From: Methylobacterium aerolatum
GTDB lineage: Bacteria > Pseudomonadota > Alphaproteobacteria > Rhizobiales > Beijerinckiaceae
Length of the DNA: 64,000 nucleotides
Reading direction: 5' to 3'
Assembly (NCBI RefSeq): GCF_022179085.1
Contig: NZ_BPQE01000013.1
Location: 1 to 64,000 of the forward strand
The notes below the pieces were generated by a model that had not been told where the DNA came from, made no database searches, and saw only the letters and a program-made list of their open reading frames with translations. A program made the translations under genes and the position numbers. Shown here piece by piece: positions 46,366-58,306 of this stretch (positions within the stretch are counted from its first letter, which is position 1; each line of letters begins with the position of its first letter).

Positions 46366-47295
46366 ATGGCGGGTGAGGGTCCGAGCGTCGCCTGTCTCGG
46401 CGAATGCATGGTGGAGCTGCGCACCCGGCCGGACGGGCTGCTCGCCCGCTCCTACGGCGGGGACACGCTCAACACGGCCCTGTACCTCGCACGGCTCGGC
46501 GTCTCCACCTCCTACGTCACCGCCCTGGGCGACGACGATTTCAGCGCCGACATGGTGAGGGCCTGGGAGGCGGAGGGCATCGGGACGGGGCACGTCCTGC
46601 GGCTGCCCGGTTGCCTGCCCGGCCTCTACATCATCGAGACGGACGAGTCCGGCGAGAGGCGGTTCCTGCACTGGCGGGACAGCGCGCCGGTGCGCCGGAT
46701 CTTCGATCCGCCCCATGTCGCGGCGGTGCGGACCGCGCTCCTGGCGGCCGACGTGCTGTATCTCTCGGGAATCACCCTCTCGCTGTTTGGGGCCGAGGCC
46801 CGGGAGCGGCTGATTGCGGCCCTGGCCGACGCCCGAGCGGCCGGGCGCCGCGTCGTCTTCGATACGAACTTCCGCCCCCGGGGTTGGCCCGACCGCGAGG
46901 AGGCGATGCGGACCTATGCCCGCGTTCTGCCGCTCTGCCACACGGTCCTCGCCGGTATCGACGACGTCCGGCAGATGGGTGAGGACACCACGGCGTCGCG
47001 GCTCGCGGCGCGGCTGTGCGAACTCGGGGTGACCGAGGCCGTGGTGAAACTCGCCGAACCGGGCTGCCTCGTGCGCCATGCCGGCGTCGAGGACATGGTC
47101 CCCATCCCGGCCCCGGTGGTCCCCGTGGACACCACCGCCGCGGGCGACAGCTTCGCCGCCGCCTACCTCGCCGCGCGACTGGCGGGCGAGGCCCCCGCCG
47201 CCGCCGCGCTCGCCGGCCACGGGTTGGCGGCCTGCGTGATCCGCCACGCCGGAGCCATCATTCCCCGGGAGGCGATGCCGGTGGCGGGCCGATGA
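46366..47295 (+). CDS. PfkB-family sugar kinase, 2-keto-3-deoxygluconate kinase-like
   Basis: A 309-residue protein; a GTG one codon earlier has a better-placed GGAG. The N-terminus SVACLGECMVELRTRPDGLL and GGDTLNTALYLARLG are KdgK-like. The C-terminal motif VDTTAAGDSFAAAYLAARLA carries the catalytic Asp of PfkB kinases. It likely phosphorylates 2-keto-3-deoxygluconate for entry into central metabolism. No other Entner-Doudoroff gene is adjacent. Its stop overlaps an ATG (ATGA) that would start the disrupted pseudopilin. Confidence 0.88.
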   Translation: MAGEGPSVACLGECMVELRTRPDGLLARSYGGDTLNTALYLARLGVSTSYVTALGDDDFSADMVRAWEAEGIGTGHVLRLPGCLPGLYIIETDESGERRFLHWRDSAPVRRIFDPPHVAAVRTALLAADVLYLSGITLSLFGAEARERLIAALADARAAGRRVVFDTNFRPRGWPDREEAMRTYARVLPLCHTVLAGIDDVRQMGEDTTASRLAARLCELGVTEAVVKLAEPGCLVRHAGVEDMVPIPAPVVPVDTTAAGDSFAAAYLAARLAGEAPAAAALAGHGLAACVIRHAGAIIPREAMPVAGR

Positions 47296-47839
47296 GGAGG
47301 CTGGCTTCACCCTCGCGGAGATGGTGGTTCCCCCGACCCTGGCGGGGCTGGTCGCCCTCCTGCTTGTCCAATCGCTCCAGGCCACGGCGATGATGCCCCG
47401 GGGCGCCCGCAGGCTCGCCGCGCAGGAGAACGTGCAGATCGTCCGCGGCCATCTGGGCCGCACCCTCGCGAACGCCATGCTCCGTCGCCGGGACGGACGG
47501 CGGGTGACCTTCCTCCGGCAGGGCGGCCACATGGTCGCCACCATCGCGGCGGACCGCGGGGCGGGGCGCGTCTCGGAGATGCTGGTCGGCCTGCTCGCGG
47601 CGGAGACGCCGGGCGCCACCGGGCTTTCGCCAGTCGAGACCGCCCACATCGCCTCCGGCGGCGGCGCGATCCGCTTCGCGGTCCAGGATGAGGCGGGGCT
47701 GATCGACCTGACCGCATGGCCGCGACCGCTCCCGGAGGACGCGTTCCGCGCAACCGGTGGCCGTCCCGCACCCCGCCTGCGCCGCGATCGGCCGGACGAT
47801 CGCGGACGAGGGTGGCGCCCGCTGACGCGCCGGTATTGA
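47292..47839 (+). pseudogene. Frameshifted type II secretion/type IV pseudopilin-like gene
   Basis: ATG 47292 overlaps the kinase stop as ATGA, but its frame soon becomes Arg/Trp-rich and ends at 47393. One base off, in the frame that stays open to the stop at 47837-47839, the DNA encodes AGFTLAEMVVPPTLAGLVAL, a prepilin cleavage site with Phe+1 and Glu+5 and a hydrophobic helix. No start codon exists in that frame before 47321. A single missing base between 47295 and 47302 would give MRR-AGFTLAEM. Downstream VQDEAGLIDLTAW resembles GspK-type segments. Either this is a recent pseudogene, a sequencing error, or an unusual start; ATG 47321 would lack the prepilin peptidase site. Confidence 0.7.
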
Positions 47840-47846
47840 TGGAATC

Positions 47847-47854
47847 CTTATAAG
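47847..47854. promoter_or_regulatory. AT-rich palindrome upstream of the kdp operon
   Basis: CTTATAAG is a perfect 8-bp palindrome within GGAATCCTTATAAGATCC, the only AT-rich island in the 125 bp before the kdp genes. It could be the -10 region or part of a KdpE site; the match to known KdpE sites is weak. Confidence 0.3.
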
Positions 47855-47964
47855 ATCCCGCTCCGTCCCGTCTCGAACCCTAACGCGGTTCCGGGCCATC
47901 GTCCGCATCGGCCGGGACCGGTCGCGGCTCCCCGCGTCCGGCCCGCCGAACCGGACCGACCACC

Positions 47965-48048
47965 ATGCCCGATCTCCTCTTCACCGCCGGGGGCCTCGCG
48001 TTCTTCGCGCTCACCGCCGGCTACGTCGCGCTCTGCGACCGCCTCTGA
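47965..48048 (+). CDS. 27-residue membrane microprotein at the head of kdp
   Basis: ATG 47965 opens MPDLLFTAGGLAFFALTAGY, then VALCDRL and TGA, followed after 11 bp by kdpF. The product is one membrane helix with a short charged C-terminus, a size class shared with KdpF but a different sequence. Position suggests an additional small subunit or stabiliser of the Kdp pump. It is too short for standard gene callers. Confidence 0.6.
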   Translation: MPDLLFTAGGLAFFALTAGYVALCDRL

Positions 48049-48059
48049 GGCACACCGCC

Positions 48060-48149
48060 ATGACCCTCGACCTCGCGCTGGGCGCCCTCGTGACGGCCGG
48101 CCTCCTCGTCTACCTCACCTACGCCCTCGTCCGCCCCGAGCGGTTCTGA
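48060..48149 (+). CDS. kdpF: KdpF small subunit of the K+-ATPase
   Basis: A 29-residue product, MTLDLALGALVTAGLLVYLT with the C-terminal YALVRPERF typical of KdpF. It is one membrane helix that stabilises the KdpABC complex in Escherichia coli. It precedes kdpA by 36 bp. Confidence 0.88.
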   Translation: MTLDLALGALVTAGLLVYLTYALVRPERF

Positions 48150-48185
48150 GCGGCGCTGACGGACCCCACCCCGGAAAACCCTGCC

Positions 48186-49901
48186 ATGACAACCAACGGC
48201 TGGATCCAGATCGCGCTCTACTGCGCGGTCGTTCTGGCGCTCGTGAAGCCGCTCGGGGCCTACATGACCCGCGTCTTCACCGGTGAGCGCACCTTTCTCT
48301 CGCCCGTGCTCGCGCCGATCGAGCGCGGGCTCTACCGCGTGGCCGGCATCGATGCCCGCCAGGAGCAGACCTGGCTCGCCTATGCGGGCGGGATGATCGT
48401 CTTCAACCTGCTGGGCTTCGTGCTGCTTTACGCGATCCTGAGATTGCAGGCGGCGCTGCCGTACAATCCGGCCGACCAGTCGGCGGTGGCCCCGGACCTC
48501 GCGTTCAACACGGCGACGAGCTTCGTCACCAACACGAACTGGCAGTCCTACGGCGGCGAGACCACGCTCTCCTACCTCTCCCAGATGCTGGGCCTGACGC
48601 ACCAGAACTTCGTGTCGGCGGCCTCGGGCATCGCCGTGGCGGTGGCGCTGATCCGCGGGTTCGCCCGGGCCTCGACCAAGACGCTGGGCTCGTTCTGGGT
48701 CGATATGACCCGCGCCACCCTCTACGTGCTCCTGCCGGTCTGCATCGTCTTCACCCTCGTCCTGGTCTCCCAGGGAATGCCGCAGACGCTCGGCGCCTAC
48801 GTGGACGCGACCACGCTGGAGGGCGCCAAGCAGACCATCGCGGTCGGCCCGGTGGCGAGCCAGGTGGCGATCAAGATGCTGGGCACCAACGGCGGCGGCT
48901 TCTTCAACGCCAACGCCGCGCACCCCTTCGAGAACCCCACCGCGCTGTCGAACTTCCTCCAGATGATCTCGATCTTCGTGATCGGCGCCGCGCTCACGAA
49001 CGTCTTCGGCCGCATGGTCGGGGACGAGCGCCAGGGCTGGGCGATCCTGGCGGCGATGGGCCTGCTCTTCGTGGCCGGCGTCGCCGTCACCTACTGGGCC
49101 GAGGCGAACGCGACCGGCGTCCTGTCCCAGCTCGGGCTGACCGGCGGCAACATGGAGGGCAAGGAGACCCGCTTCGGCATCGCCGCGTCGGCGCTGTTCG
49201 CGGTCATCACCACCGCGGCCTCCTGCGGCGCGGTGAACGCCATGCACGACTCGTTCACGGCGCTCGGCGGCCTGATCCCGCTCCTCAACATGCAACTCGG
49301 CGAGGTCATCATCGGCGGCGTCGGCGCCGGCCTCTACGGGATGCTGATCTTCGTCATCGTGGCGATCTTCGTGGCGGGCCTGATGGTCGGCCGCACCCCC
49401 GAGTATCTCGGCAAGAAGATCGAGGCGAAGGAAGTGAAGATGGCCATGCTCGGCATCCTCTGCCTGCCGCTGATGATGCTGGGCTTCACCGCGCTCGCCA
49501 CAGTGGTGCCCGCGGGCCTTGCCGGACCGGCTAATGCCGGGCCGCACGGCTTCAGCGAGATCCTCTATGCCTACACCTCGGCGGCGGCGAACAACGGCTC
49601 GGCCTTCGGCGGGCTCACGGCCAACACCCTGTTCTACAACACGACGCTCGCCATCGGCATGCTGGTCGGCCGGTTCTTCGTGAAGATCCCGGTGCTCGCC
49701 ATCGCGGGCTCCCTCGCGGCCAAGAAGACGCTTCCCGCCTCGGCGGGCACGTTCCCGACCCACGGCGGCCTGTTCGTCGGGTTGCTGGTCGGCGTGGTGC
49801 TGATCATGGGCGGCCTGACCTTCTTCCCGTCCCTGGCCCTCGGCCCCATCGTCGAGCACTTCGCCGGGGCCGCCGGTCAGACCTTCTCGACGGGGGGCTG
49901 A
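48186..49901 (+). CDS. kdpA: KdpA, K+-binding and translocating subunit
   Basis: A 571-residue polytopic protein. Selectivity-filter-like loops of the SKT superfamily are visible, for example [19 protein letters not shown] near residue 110 and [20 protein letters not shown] near 240, plus [20 protein letters not shown] near 460. KdpA takes up K+ with very high affinity at the inner membrane, driven by KdpB. First large gene of the kdp operon. Confidence 0.98.
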   Translation: MTTNGWIQIALYCAVVLALVKPLGAYMTRVFTGERTFLSPVLAPIERGLYRVAGIDARQEQTWLAYAGGMIVFNLLGFVLLYAILRLQAALPYNPADQSAVAPDLAFNTATSFVTNTNWQSYGGETTLSYLSQMLGLTHQNFVSAASGIAVAVALIRGFARASTKTLGSFWVDMTRATLYVLLPVCIVFTLVLVSQGMPQTLGAYVDATTLEGAKQTIAVGPVASQVAIKMLGTNGGGFFNANAAHPFENPTALSNFLQMISIFVIGAALTNVFGRMVGDERQGWAILAAMGLLFVAGVAVTYWAEANATGVLSQLGLTGGNMEGKETRFGIAASALFAVITTAASCGAVNAMHDSFTALGGLIPLLNMQLGEVIIGGVGAGLYGMLIFVIVAIFVAGLMVGRTPEYLGKKIEAKEVKMAMLGILCLPLMMLGFTALATVVPAGLAGPANAGPHGFSEILYAYTSAAANNGSAFGGLTANTLFYNTTLAIGMLVGRFFVKIPVLAIAGSLAAKKTLPASAGTFPTHGGLFVGLLVGVVLIMGGLTFFPSLALGPIVEHFAGAAGQTFSTGG

Positions 49902-49902
49902 G

Positions 49903-50100
49903 ATGCCACGCTCCCACCCGACCCGCCGCGTGCCGCGCCACCACCTCGCGCTTCACCGGCCCCCGCAGCGGCGCGACAGCGCCGGTGCCCAGGCCCTGCG
50001 GACCTCCGACCTCATCCTGGCGCTCCTCGGCGTCGTGATGCTCGGCGGCCTCGCCCTCGCCGCCGCCTTCGTCCTAGCCGCCGGCGCGACCGCCCCCTGA
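49903..50100 (+). CDS. Small membrane protein between kdpA and kdpB
   Basis: A 65-residue ORF beginning 2 bp after the kdpA stop. A basic, His/Arg/Pro-rich N-terminus of about 33 residues is followed by one hydrophobic segment (SDLILALLGVVMLGGLALAA). Classical kdpFABC operons have no gene here. The tight spacing argues that it is translated, but the N-terminal composition is odd and shadow coding cannot be excluded. Confidence 0.5.
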   Translation: MPRSHPTRRVPRHHLALHRPPQRRDSAGAQALRTSDLILALLGVVMLGGLALAAAFVLAAGATAP

Positions 50101-50160
50101 ACCCGGCAGGCCCGGCCCTCGCGGCCGGGCCCCACCGCCCCTTTCCGGACACCTCACACC

Positions 50161-52251
<2,091 letters not shown>

Positions 52252-52257
52252 ACGCTC

Positions 52258-52368
52258 TTCCCCTCCCCCCTGCGGGGAGGGGCAGGGGTGGGGGTGGTAC
52301 CGGATGGGGCTCGACGGCCCCTCCCGAACCACCCCCGCCCCCCTACCCCTCCCCGCACGGGGGAGGAA
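52258..52368. repeat. Palindromic repeat family A, copy 2, inside the kdp operon
   Basis: CTGCGGGGAGG at the left and CCTCCCCGCACGGGGGAGG at the right, with GGGTGGGGGTGGT facing ACCACCCCCGCCCCC, give one long hairpin-forming element like that at 4595-4702. It begins 7 bp after the kdpB stop and ends about 24 bp before the kdpC start. Confidence 0.8.
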
Positions 52369-52391
52369 AGACCCCAGCGAAAGCCCCCACC

Positions 52392-52997
52392 ATGCTCACC
52401 CAGATCCGCCCCGCCCTCGTCCTCCTCGTCGCCCTGGCGGCGGTCACCGGCATCGCCTACCCGCTGGCCATGACCGGCCTCGCCGGGGCCATCTTCCCGG
52501 CCAAAGCCGCCGGAAGCCTGATCGAGCGCGACGGCCACGTCGTCGGCTCGGCACTGATCGGCCAGAACTTCACCGGGGCCAACTACTTCCACGGCCGCCC
52601 CTCCGCGACGACGGCGACCGATCCGGCCGACGCCACCAAGACCGTGCCGGCCCCCTACAACGCGGCGAACTCCTCGGGCTCGAACCTCGGCCCGACGAGC
52701 GCAGCCCTGGCCGAGCGAGTGAAGGGCGACCTCGACGCGCTCAAGGCCGAGAATCCCGGCCAGCCGGTTCCCGTCGATCTCGTGACCACCAGCGGCTCCG
52801 GCCTCGACCCGGACATCTCGCCCGACGCCGCCCTGTTCCAGGTGCCGCGCATCGCCAAGGCGCGCGCCCTGGCGGAGGATAAGCTCCGCGACCTCGTGGC
52901 GGCGCAGGTGCAGGGCCGGACGCTCGGCGTGCTGGGCGAGCCGCGCGTCAACGTCCTGGCGCTGAACCTCGCCCTGGACGATATGGGCAAGCGCTGA
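52392..52997 (+). CDS. kdpC: KdpC, K+-ATPase accessory subunit
   Basis: A 201-residue protein with one N-terminal membrane helix ([20 protein letters not shown]). The conserved periplasmic domain includes [29 protein letters not shown] and [20 protein letters not shown]. It acts as the assembly and catalytic chaperone of KdpB. kdpD begins 9 bp after its stop. Confidence 0.97.
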   Translation: MLTQIRPALVLLVALAAVTGIAYPLAMTGLAGAIFPAKAAGSLIERDGHVVGSALIGQNFTGANYFHGRPSATTATDPADATKTVPAPYNAANSSGSNLGPTSAALAERVKGDLDALKAENPGQPVPVDLVTTSGSGLDPDISPDAALFQVPRIAKARALAEDKLRDLVAAQVQGRTLGVLGEPRVNVLALNLALDDMGKR

Positions 52998-53006
52998 GGA
53001 GAGAGA

Positions 53007-55721
53007 ATGCCCGAGACCGGCCGCGATCCGAGCCGCCCCTCGCCCGACGCGCTGCTCGAAGCGGCGCGCCGGGAGGAGCGCACGCGCGGCCGGCTCAAGG
53101 TTTTCCTCGGGGCGGCCCCGGGCGTGGGCAAGACCTACGAGATGCTCACCATCGGCCGCGCCCGGCTGAAGGCCGGCGCCGACGTGGTGATCGGCGTCGT
53201 CGAGACCCACGGCCGGGCCGAGACCGAGGCCCTCCTCGACGGGTTCGAGGTGGTGCCCCGCCGGGCCGTGCCCTACCACGGCACCGTCCTTCAGGAGATG
53301 GACCTCGACGCGCTGCTCGCCCGCCGCCCGGCCCTGGCGCTGGTGGACGAACTCGCCCACACCAACGCGCCGGGCTCGCGCCACCCCAAGCGCTACCAGG
53401 ATGTCGAGGAACTGCTCGATGCCGGCATCGACGTCCTGACCACCCTCAACATCCAGCACGTCGAGTCCCTCAACGACGTCGTGGCCTCCATCACCCGCAT
53501 CCGCGTGCGCGAGACGGTGCCGGACGGCGTCCTCGACCGGGCCGACGACATCGAGGTGGTGGACCTCAACCCCGACGACCTGATCGAGCGCCTGAAGGCG
53601 GGCAAGGTCTATGTCCCGACCAACGCCGAGCGCGCCCTGAAGCACTACTTCTCCCGGGGCAACCTGACGGCCTTGCGTGAACTGGCCCTCCGCCGCACGG
53701 CCGACCGGGTCGATGACGAACTCCTCGGCCACATGCGGGCGAACGCGATCCCCGGCCCCTGGGCGGCGGGGGAGCGTGTGCTGGTCTGCGTCAGCGAGGA
53801 TCCCCGCTCGGCGGGCCTCGTCCGCTACACCAAGCGCTTGGCCGACCGCCTGCACGCCCCCTGGACGGCCCTCGTGGTGGAGGGGATGCGCGCGGCCTCC
53901 TTGAGCGAGGCGCAGCGCGACCGCATCGCGGAGGCCCTGCGGCTGGCCGACAAGCTCGGCGGCGACGCCGTGACCCTGCCGGGCGGCCGACGCATCGCCG
54001 AGGACGTCCTGGCCTATGCCCGCTCGGCCAACGTCAACCACATCGTGGTCGGCAAGTCCGAGCGCTCCCGCCTGTTCGAGCTCGTGAACGGCTCCGTGGT
54101 GCACGACCTCGTGCGGGACGGGGGCGCCATCTCCGTCCACGTCGTGCCCGGCGAGGCCGCGCAGCCCGAGAAGCCGGCCCGGCGGGCGGTGGCCACCGCC
54201 GCGCCCCGCGCAACCGTCGATGCGCGGCCCTACCTCGTCGCCCTGGCCGCGGTGGCGGCGGGGCTCGGCACGGCCATCCTGGCCCAGCCCTATGCGGGCG
54301 TGGAGAACGCCGACCTGTTCCTGCTGACCGCGGTGGTGGGCGTCGCCGTCAGGTTCGGGCTCGGCCCGGCGCTCGCCGCCGTGGTGGCCTCCTCCCTCGC
54401 CTACAACTTCTTCTTCCTGCCGCCGGTCTACACCCTCACCATCGCGGACCCGACCAACGTCGCCGCCTTCCTGCTCTTCACCCTGGTGGCGGTGCTGGTC
54501 TCGAACCTCGCCGCACGGGCGCGGACCACGGCGGTGATCAGCCAGGGCCGGGCGCGGGCGACGGAGCGCCTGTTCGGCTTCTCCCGGAAGCTCGCCGCCT
54601 GCGGCACCCTCGACGACGTGCTCTGGGCGACCTCGGCCCAGGTCGCGGCCATGCTCAAGGTGCGCGTCGTGCTGCTCCTGCCCGAGGGCAGGGCCGTCAC
54701 CGTCCGGGCGGGCTACCCGCCGGAGGACATGCTGGACGAGGCCGACGTGGCCGCCGCGCAATGGGCCTTCGACAACGACCGCCCAGCGGGCCGGGGTGCC
54801 GACACCCTGCCCGGCGCCAAGCGCCTGTTCCTGCCGATGCGCACGGGGCGCGGCACGATCGGGGTGATCGGCCTCGACGCGGACGGGACCGGGCCGATCC
54901 TCACGCCCGAGGGCCGCCGCCTCCTCGACGCCCTGGCCGACATGGGGGCGCTGGCCATCGAGCGGGTGCGCTTGGTGGAGGACCTCGACCGGGCGGAGCG
55001 CGCCGCCGAGACAGACCGCCTGCGGCAGGCCCTGCTGACCTCCATCAGCCACGACCTGCGCACGCCGCTCGCCTCGGTCCTCGGCGCCGCCAGCACCCTG
55101 CGCGATCTGGAGGCCGTCCTCGGCGCGGAGGCGAAGGCGGACCTGCTCGGCACGATCATCGAGGAATCGGAGCGGCTGAACCGCTTCATCGTCAACCTCC
55201 TCGACATGACCCGCCTGGAGGCCGGCGCGGTGGCCCCCAACCTCGCGCCCCAGGACGTGGCAGAGACGGTCGATACGGCGCTGCGCCGGGTGGAGAAGGT
55301 CCTCGCCGCCCACCGCGTGGTCGTGGACCTCGCCCCCGACCTTCCGACGCTCAGGCTCGACGCGGTCCTGTTCGAGCAGGTGCTCGTCAACCTCCTCGAC
55401 AACGCCGCCAAGTACGCGCCCGAGGACACGAGCGTGACCGTGCGGGCGCGCCGGGAGGGCGGCCATGTCCGCATCGAGATCCTGGACGAGGGGGTAGGCC
55501 TGCCCGAGGGCGACATCGAGCGGGTGTTCGACAAGTTCTACCGGGTGCGCAAGAGCGACCGGGTCCGGGCGGGGACCGGGCTCGGGCTCGCCATCTCCCG
55601 CGGGTTCGTGGAGGCGATGGGCGGCACCGTCACGGCGGCCAACCGGAGCGACCGGACCGGCGCCGTCTTCACCGTCACCCTTCCGGTCCCCGCCCGAACG
55701 ACGAAGGACATCGCCGCATGA
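53007..55721 (+). CDS. kdpD: KdpD, K+/turgor sensor histidine kinase
   Basis: A 904-residue protein. The N-terminal KdpD domain has a Walker A motif in [20 protein letters not shown] and the [17 protein letters not shown] segment. A Usp domain, four membrane segments (about 410-500) and a GAF-like domain follow. The kinase core has [18 protein letters not shown] (His682), [14 protein letters not shown] and [18 protein letters not shown]. It phosphorylates KdpE when K+ is limiting. The stop overlaps the kdpE start as ATGA. Confidence 0.98.
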   Translation: MPETGRDPSRPSPDALLEAARREERTRGRLKVFLGAAPGVGKTYEMLTIGRARLKAGADVVIGVVETHGRAETEALLDGFEVVPRRAVPYHGTVLQEMDLDALLARRPALALVDELAHTNAPGSRHPKRYQDVEELLDAGIDVLTTLNIQHVESLNDVVASITRIRVRETVPDGVLDRADDIEVVDLNPDDLIERLKAGKVYVPTNAERALKHYFSRGNLTALRELALRRTADRVDDELLGHMRANAIPGPWAAGERVLVCVSEDPRSAGLVRYTKRLADRLHAPWTALVVEGMRAASLSEAQRDRIAEALRLADKLGGDAVTLPGGRRIAEDVLAYARSANVNHIVVGKSERSRLFELVNGSVVHDLVRDGGAISVHVVPGEAAQPEKPARRAVATAAPRATVDARPYLVALAAVAAGLGTAILAQPYAGVENADLFLLTAVVGVAVRFGLGPALAAVVASSLAYNFFFLPPVYTLTIADPTNVAAFLLFTLVAVLVSNLAARARTTAVISQGRARATERLFGFSRKLAACGTLDDVLWATSAQVAAMLKVRVVLLLPEGRAVTVRAGYPPEDMLDEADVAAAQWAFDNDRPAGRGADTLPGAKRLFLPMRTGRGTIGVIGLDADGTGPILTPEGRRLLDALADMGALAIERVRLVEDLDRAERAAETDRLRQALLTSISHDLRTPLASVLGAASTLRDLEAVLGAEAKADLLGTIIEESERLNRFIVNLLDMTRLEAGAVAPNLAPQDVAETVDTALRRVEKVLAAHRVVVDLAPDLPTLRLDAVLFEQVLVNLLDNAAKYAPEDTSVTVRARREGGHVRIEILDEGVGLPEGDIERVFDKFYRVRKSDRVRAGTGLGLAISRGFVEAMGGTVTAANRSDRTGAVFTVTLPVPARTTKDIAA

Positions 55722-56434
55722 GCCCGACCGTCCTCGTGATCGACGACGAGCCGCCGATCCGCAAGCTGCTGCGCACGGGGCTCTCCACCCAGGGCTACGC
55801 CATCCTGGAGGCGCCCAACGGCGCCACCGCCCTCGACGTGCTGAAGCGCGAGGGCGTGGACCTCGTGATCCTCGATCTCGGCCTGCCCGACATGCGCGGC
55901 CACGACCTGCTGCGGGCGATCCGCACCAGCCATCCGGGCCTGCCCGTGGTGGTGCTGTCCAGCCGGGACGACGAGGGCGGCAAGGTCGAAGCGCTCGATC
56001 AGGGGGCCGACGACTACATCACCAAACCCTTCGGCATGGCCGAGCTGCTGGCCCGCCTGCGGGCGGCGCTGCGCCACCAGCTCGCCCAGCGCGGGGAGCG
56101 GCCGGTCTTCCAGGTGGACGGCCTCTCGGTCGATCTCGTCCGCCGGATCGTCAAGGTCGACGACGCCGAGGTGAAGCTCACCCCGCGGGAATATGATTTC
56201 CTCCGCGTGCTCGTGCTCCATGCCGGCAAGGTGCTCACCCACGCCCAGCTGATGCAGGCGGTGTCCGTGTCGTCCGAACCGCAATACCTGCGGGTCTACG
56301 TGCGCCAGCTCCGCCAGAAGCTCGAGGCCGACCCGGAGCGCCCGCGCATCCTTCTCACCGAGACCGGCGTCGGCTATCGGCTGCGGGCGCCGGACGACGA
56401 GGCCCGGCCGCTTTCCACGGAGACGTCCAAGTGA
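55718..56434 (+). CDS. kdpE: KdpE, OmpR-type response regulator
   Basis: A 238-residue protein. The receiver domain has Asp53 in [10 protein letters not shown] and Lys in [11 protein letters not shown]. The C-terminal winged helix reads [20 protein letters not shown] and ends near [13 protein letters not shown]. It activates kdpFABC when phosphorylated by KdpD. It is translationally coupled to kdpD. Confidence 0.98.
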   Translation: MSPTVLVIDDEPPIRKLLRTGLSTQGYAILEAPNGATALDVLKREGVDLVILDLGLPDMRGHDLLRAIRTSHPGLPVVVLSSRDDEGGKVEALDQGADDYITKPFGMAELLARLRAALRHQLAQRGERPVFQVDGLSVDLVRRIVKVDDAEVKLTPREYDFLRVLVLHAGKVLTHAQLMQAVSVSSEPQYLRVYVRQLRQKLEADPERPRILLTETGVGYRLRAPDDEARPLSTETSK

Positions 56435-56465
56435 TGCCGCTGATGATCGCCCGCCGGCCGGCACC

Positions 56466-56915
56466 ATGACGGTGGACGAGATCCTCGCGCCGGAGGACGC
56501 CCTGGTGGGCCTGCGCGCGGCGTCGAAGATGGCCCTTCTGGAGGCCGTCGCAGGGCGCGCCGCCGACAGGCTGGGACTCGCCGCCGAGGCGATCCTCGCC
56601 CCCGTCGCGAGGCGGGAGGGACTGGGCTCTACGGGGGTCGGCGACGGGGTCGCCCTGCCCCATGCGCGGCTGGAGGGCCTGGACCGGCCCTTCGGCCTGC
56701 TGGCGCGGCTGCGCGACCCGGTGGATTTCGACGCGGTGGACGACCGCCCCGTCGATCTCGTCTTCCTCCTGCTTCTCCCCGTCGATGGCGAGGCCCGGAA
56801 CCTGAACGCGCTGGCCTGCGTCGCGCGCTGGCTGCGCGACCCCGGAACGGCGGCTTCCCTGCGCGCCGCCCGGGACGCCGCCGCCCTGCACGCCGTCGTC
56901 GGCGGCCGGGCCTGA
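56466..56915 (+). CDS. PtsN-like EIIA(Ntr/Fru) protein in the kdp operon
   Basis: A 149-residue EIIA domain protein with the phosphorylatable His66 in VGDGVALPHARLEGL. VDFDAVDDRPVDLVFLLLLP follows, as in EIIANtr. Starts 31 bp after kdpE. In E. coli unphosphorylated EIIANtr binds KdpD and stimulates it; a dedicated copy in the operon suggests a built-in link between phosphoryl-transfer state and K+ uptake. Several rhizobia carry such an arrangement, but the partner here is inferred. Confidence 0.88.
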   Translation: MTVDEILAPEDALVGLRAASKMALLEAVAGRAADRLGLAAEAILAPVARREGLGSTGVGDGVALPHARLEGLDRPFGLLARLRDPVDFDAVDDRPVDLVFLLLLPVDGEARNLNALACVARWLRDPGTAASLRAARDAAALHAVVGGRA

Positions 56916-56986
56916 GGCCGCCGGGTCGGGGGCCTTGGAGTCGAGGTAGGAGAACGATTCCCCGAACCCCTGCCCTTGGCGCGGCG

Positions 56987-57220
56987 TCAGAGGCGCAGCG
57001 CGATGCGCTCCCCCGAGAGGTGCACGGCGTCGGGACGGTGGCCGGTCTCGTGCTCGGCGTAATCGACGGCGTCCTCACGGCTGCGGAACAGGCCCCCGGC
57101 CCGCCCGTGAATCTCGAGGGCGACCCAGTGCCCCTCCGGGTCCTGGCCGACGATGAAGCGCGCCGCCTCCGGGCTCGGGGCCGCGGCGTGATGGGTGGCG
57201 ACGTGAAGGGTGGGAGACAT
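56987..57220 (-). CDS. Small hypothetical protein
   Basis: A 77-residue product from ATG 57220. The core FIVGQDPEGHWVALEIHGRA and GLFRSREDAVDYAEHETGH looks like a compact alpha/beta domain in the style of DUF2188-type small proteins, though no firm assignment is possible. It is convergent with the kdp operon, 71 bp from its end. Confidence 0.65.
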   Translation of the reverse strand: MSPTLHVATHHAAAPSPEAARFIVGQDPEGHWVALEIHGRAGGLFRSREDAVDYAEHETGHRPDAVHLSGERIALRL

Positions 57221-57514
57221 CGGGTGTCTTGGGGTTGGCGCGGCCTTCATGAGGACGCGTCCCACACCTGGGCCCTGACGCGTGAGGATTCGAGACGGAC
57301 GCGGGCGGGCCCGCATCAGTAACTCGTGAGGATCGCGCCCCGGCGGCCTCCTAGGGCGCCCCCGCCGGGTTCGCCGCCTGCCCGAACGACGGGCCGCGCG
57401 TGCAATGGCCGCCTGTTCCTGATCCCCGCGACGGTCTAGAGAGTGTCGAAAGCGCGACCATCGAAGTCCTCGGACGTGTCGGTCGGCCTTGCGTGCAGCG
57501 GTGGGGCTCACCGA

Positions 57515-58306
57515 ATGACAGTGATGACCGAGCTCACGCGCCCCCGCCACACCGATCATCTTGTGCCGGCGTCGCTCGATCTGTCGAGTGGGCGTGGCCC
57601 GGACACGGATGCCGCGCCGTCCGCCCTCTTCGCGCCCTTCGAGGCCGGAACGGTGGAGCGCCCCTTCGTGGTGGCGCAACTCGGCCAGTCCCTCGACGGG
57701 CGGATCGCCACGCCGTCGGGGGATTCGAAGTACATCAACCTCTGCCCGGCCCTCGATCACCTGCACCGCATCCGTGCGCGAGTCGATGCCGTCCTCGTCG
57801 GCATCGGCACGGTGCTGGCGGACGATCCGCTGCTGACGGTCCGCCGGGTCGAGGGGCCGAGCCCGGCCCGGATCGTCATCGACCCGACGGGCCGGATCCC
57901 GCCCTCCGCGCGCTGCCTCGCCGGGGACGGGGCGCGCAGGCTCGTCATCTGCCGGACGGAGGCGCAGGTCCCCCCGTCGGCCGAGGCCGTCCGCATAGGG
58001 GGCGAGGAGATCTTCTGCCCACGGGCGATCGTGGCCCGGCTCGGCTCCCTCGGCTTCGCCCGCATCCTCATCGAGGGTGGTGCCCGCACCGTCTCGGCCT
58101 TCATCGATGCCGGAGCCATCGACCGGCTCCACCTGATGGTCGCGCCGCTGCTCCTCGGTTCCGGGCGCTCCGGCCTCGACCTGCGGCCGATCTCCTCCCT
58201 GAGGGACGCGATGCGGCCCATGACGGCCGCCTACCCCCTGGGAGCGGGCGAGGTGCTGTTCGATTGCGACCTGCGCCGCAGCGTCAACGAGGGGAGCGTA
58301 CCATGA
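57515..58306 (+). CDS. RibD C-terminal-domain (dihydrofolate reductase-like) reductase
   Basis: A 263-residue protein; ATG 57515 or 57524. After a variable N-terminus the RibD_C fold is clear: FVVAQLGQSLDGRIATPSGD, YINLCPALDHLHRIRARVDA, VGIGTVLADDPLLTVR, ARIVIDPTGRIPPSAR and ILIEGGARTVSAFIDAGAID. Members reduce pyrimidine or pteridine-type ring intermediates with NADPH. There is no deaminase domain and no riboflavin operon, so this is not ordinary RibD. Its stop overlaps the cytochrome b561 start. It faces the pterin-like cluster. Confidence 0.9.
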   Translation: MTVMTELTRPRHTDHLVPASLDLSSGRGPDTDAAPSALFAPFEAGTVERPFVVAQLGQSLDGRIATPSGDSKYINLCPALDHLHRIRARVDAVLVGIGTVLADDPLLTVRRVEGPSPARIVIDPTGRIPPSARCLAGDGARRLVICRTEAQVPPSAEAVRIGGEEIFCPRAIVARLGSLGFARILIEGGARTVSAFIDAGAIDRLHLMVAPLLLGSGRSGLDLRPISSLRDAMRPMTAAYPLGAGEVLFDCDLRRSVNEGSVP

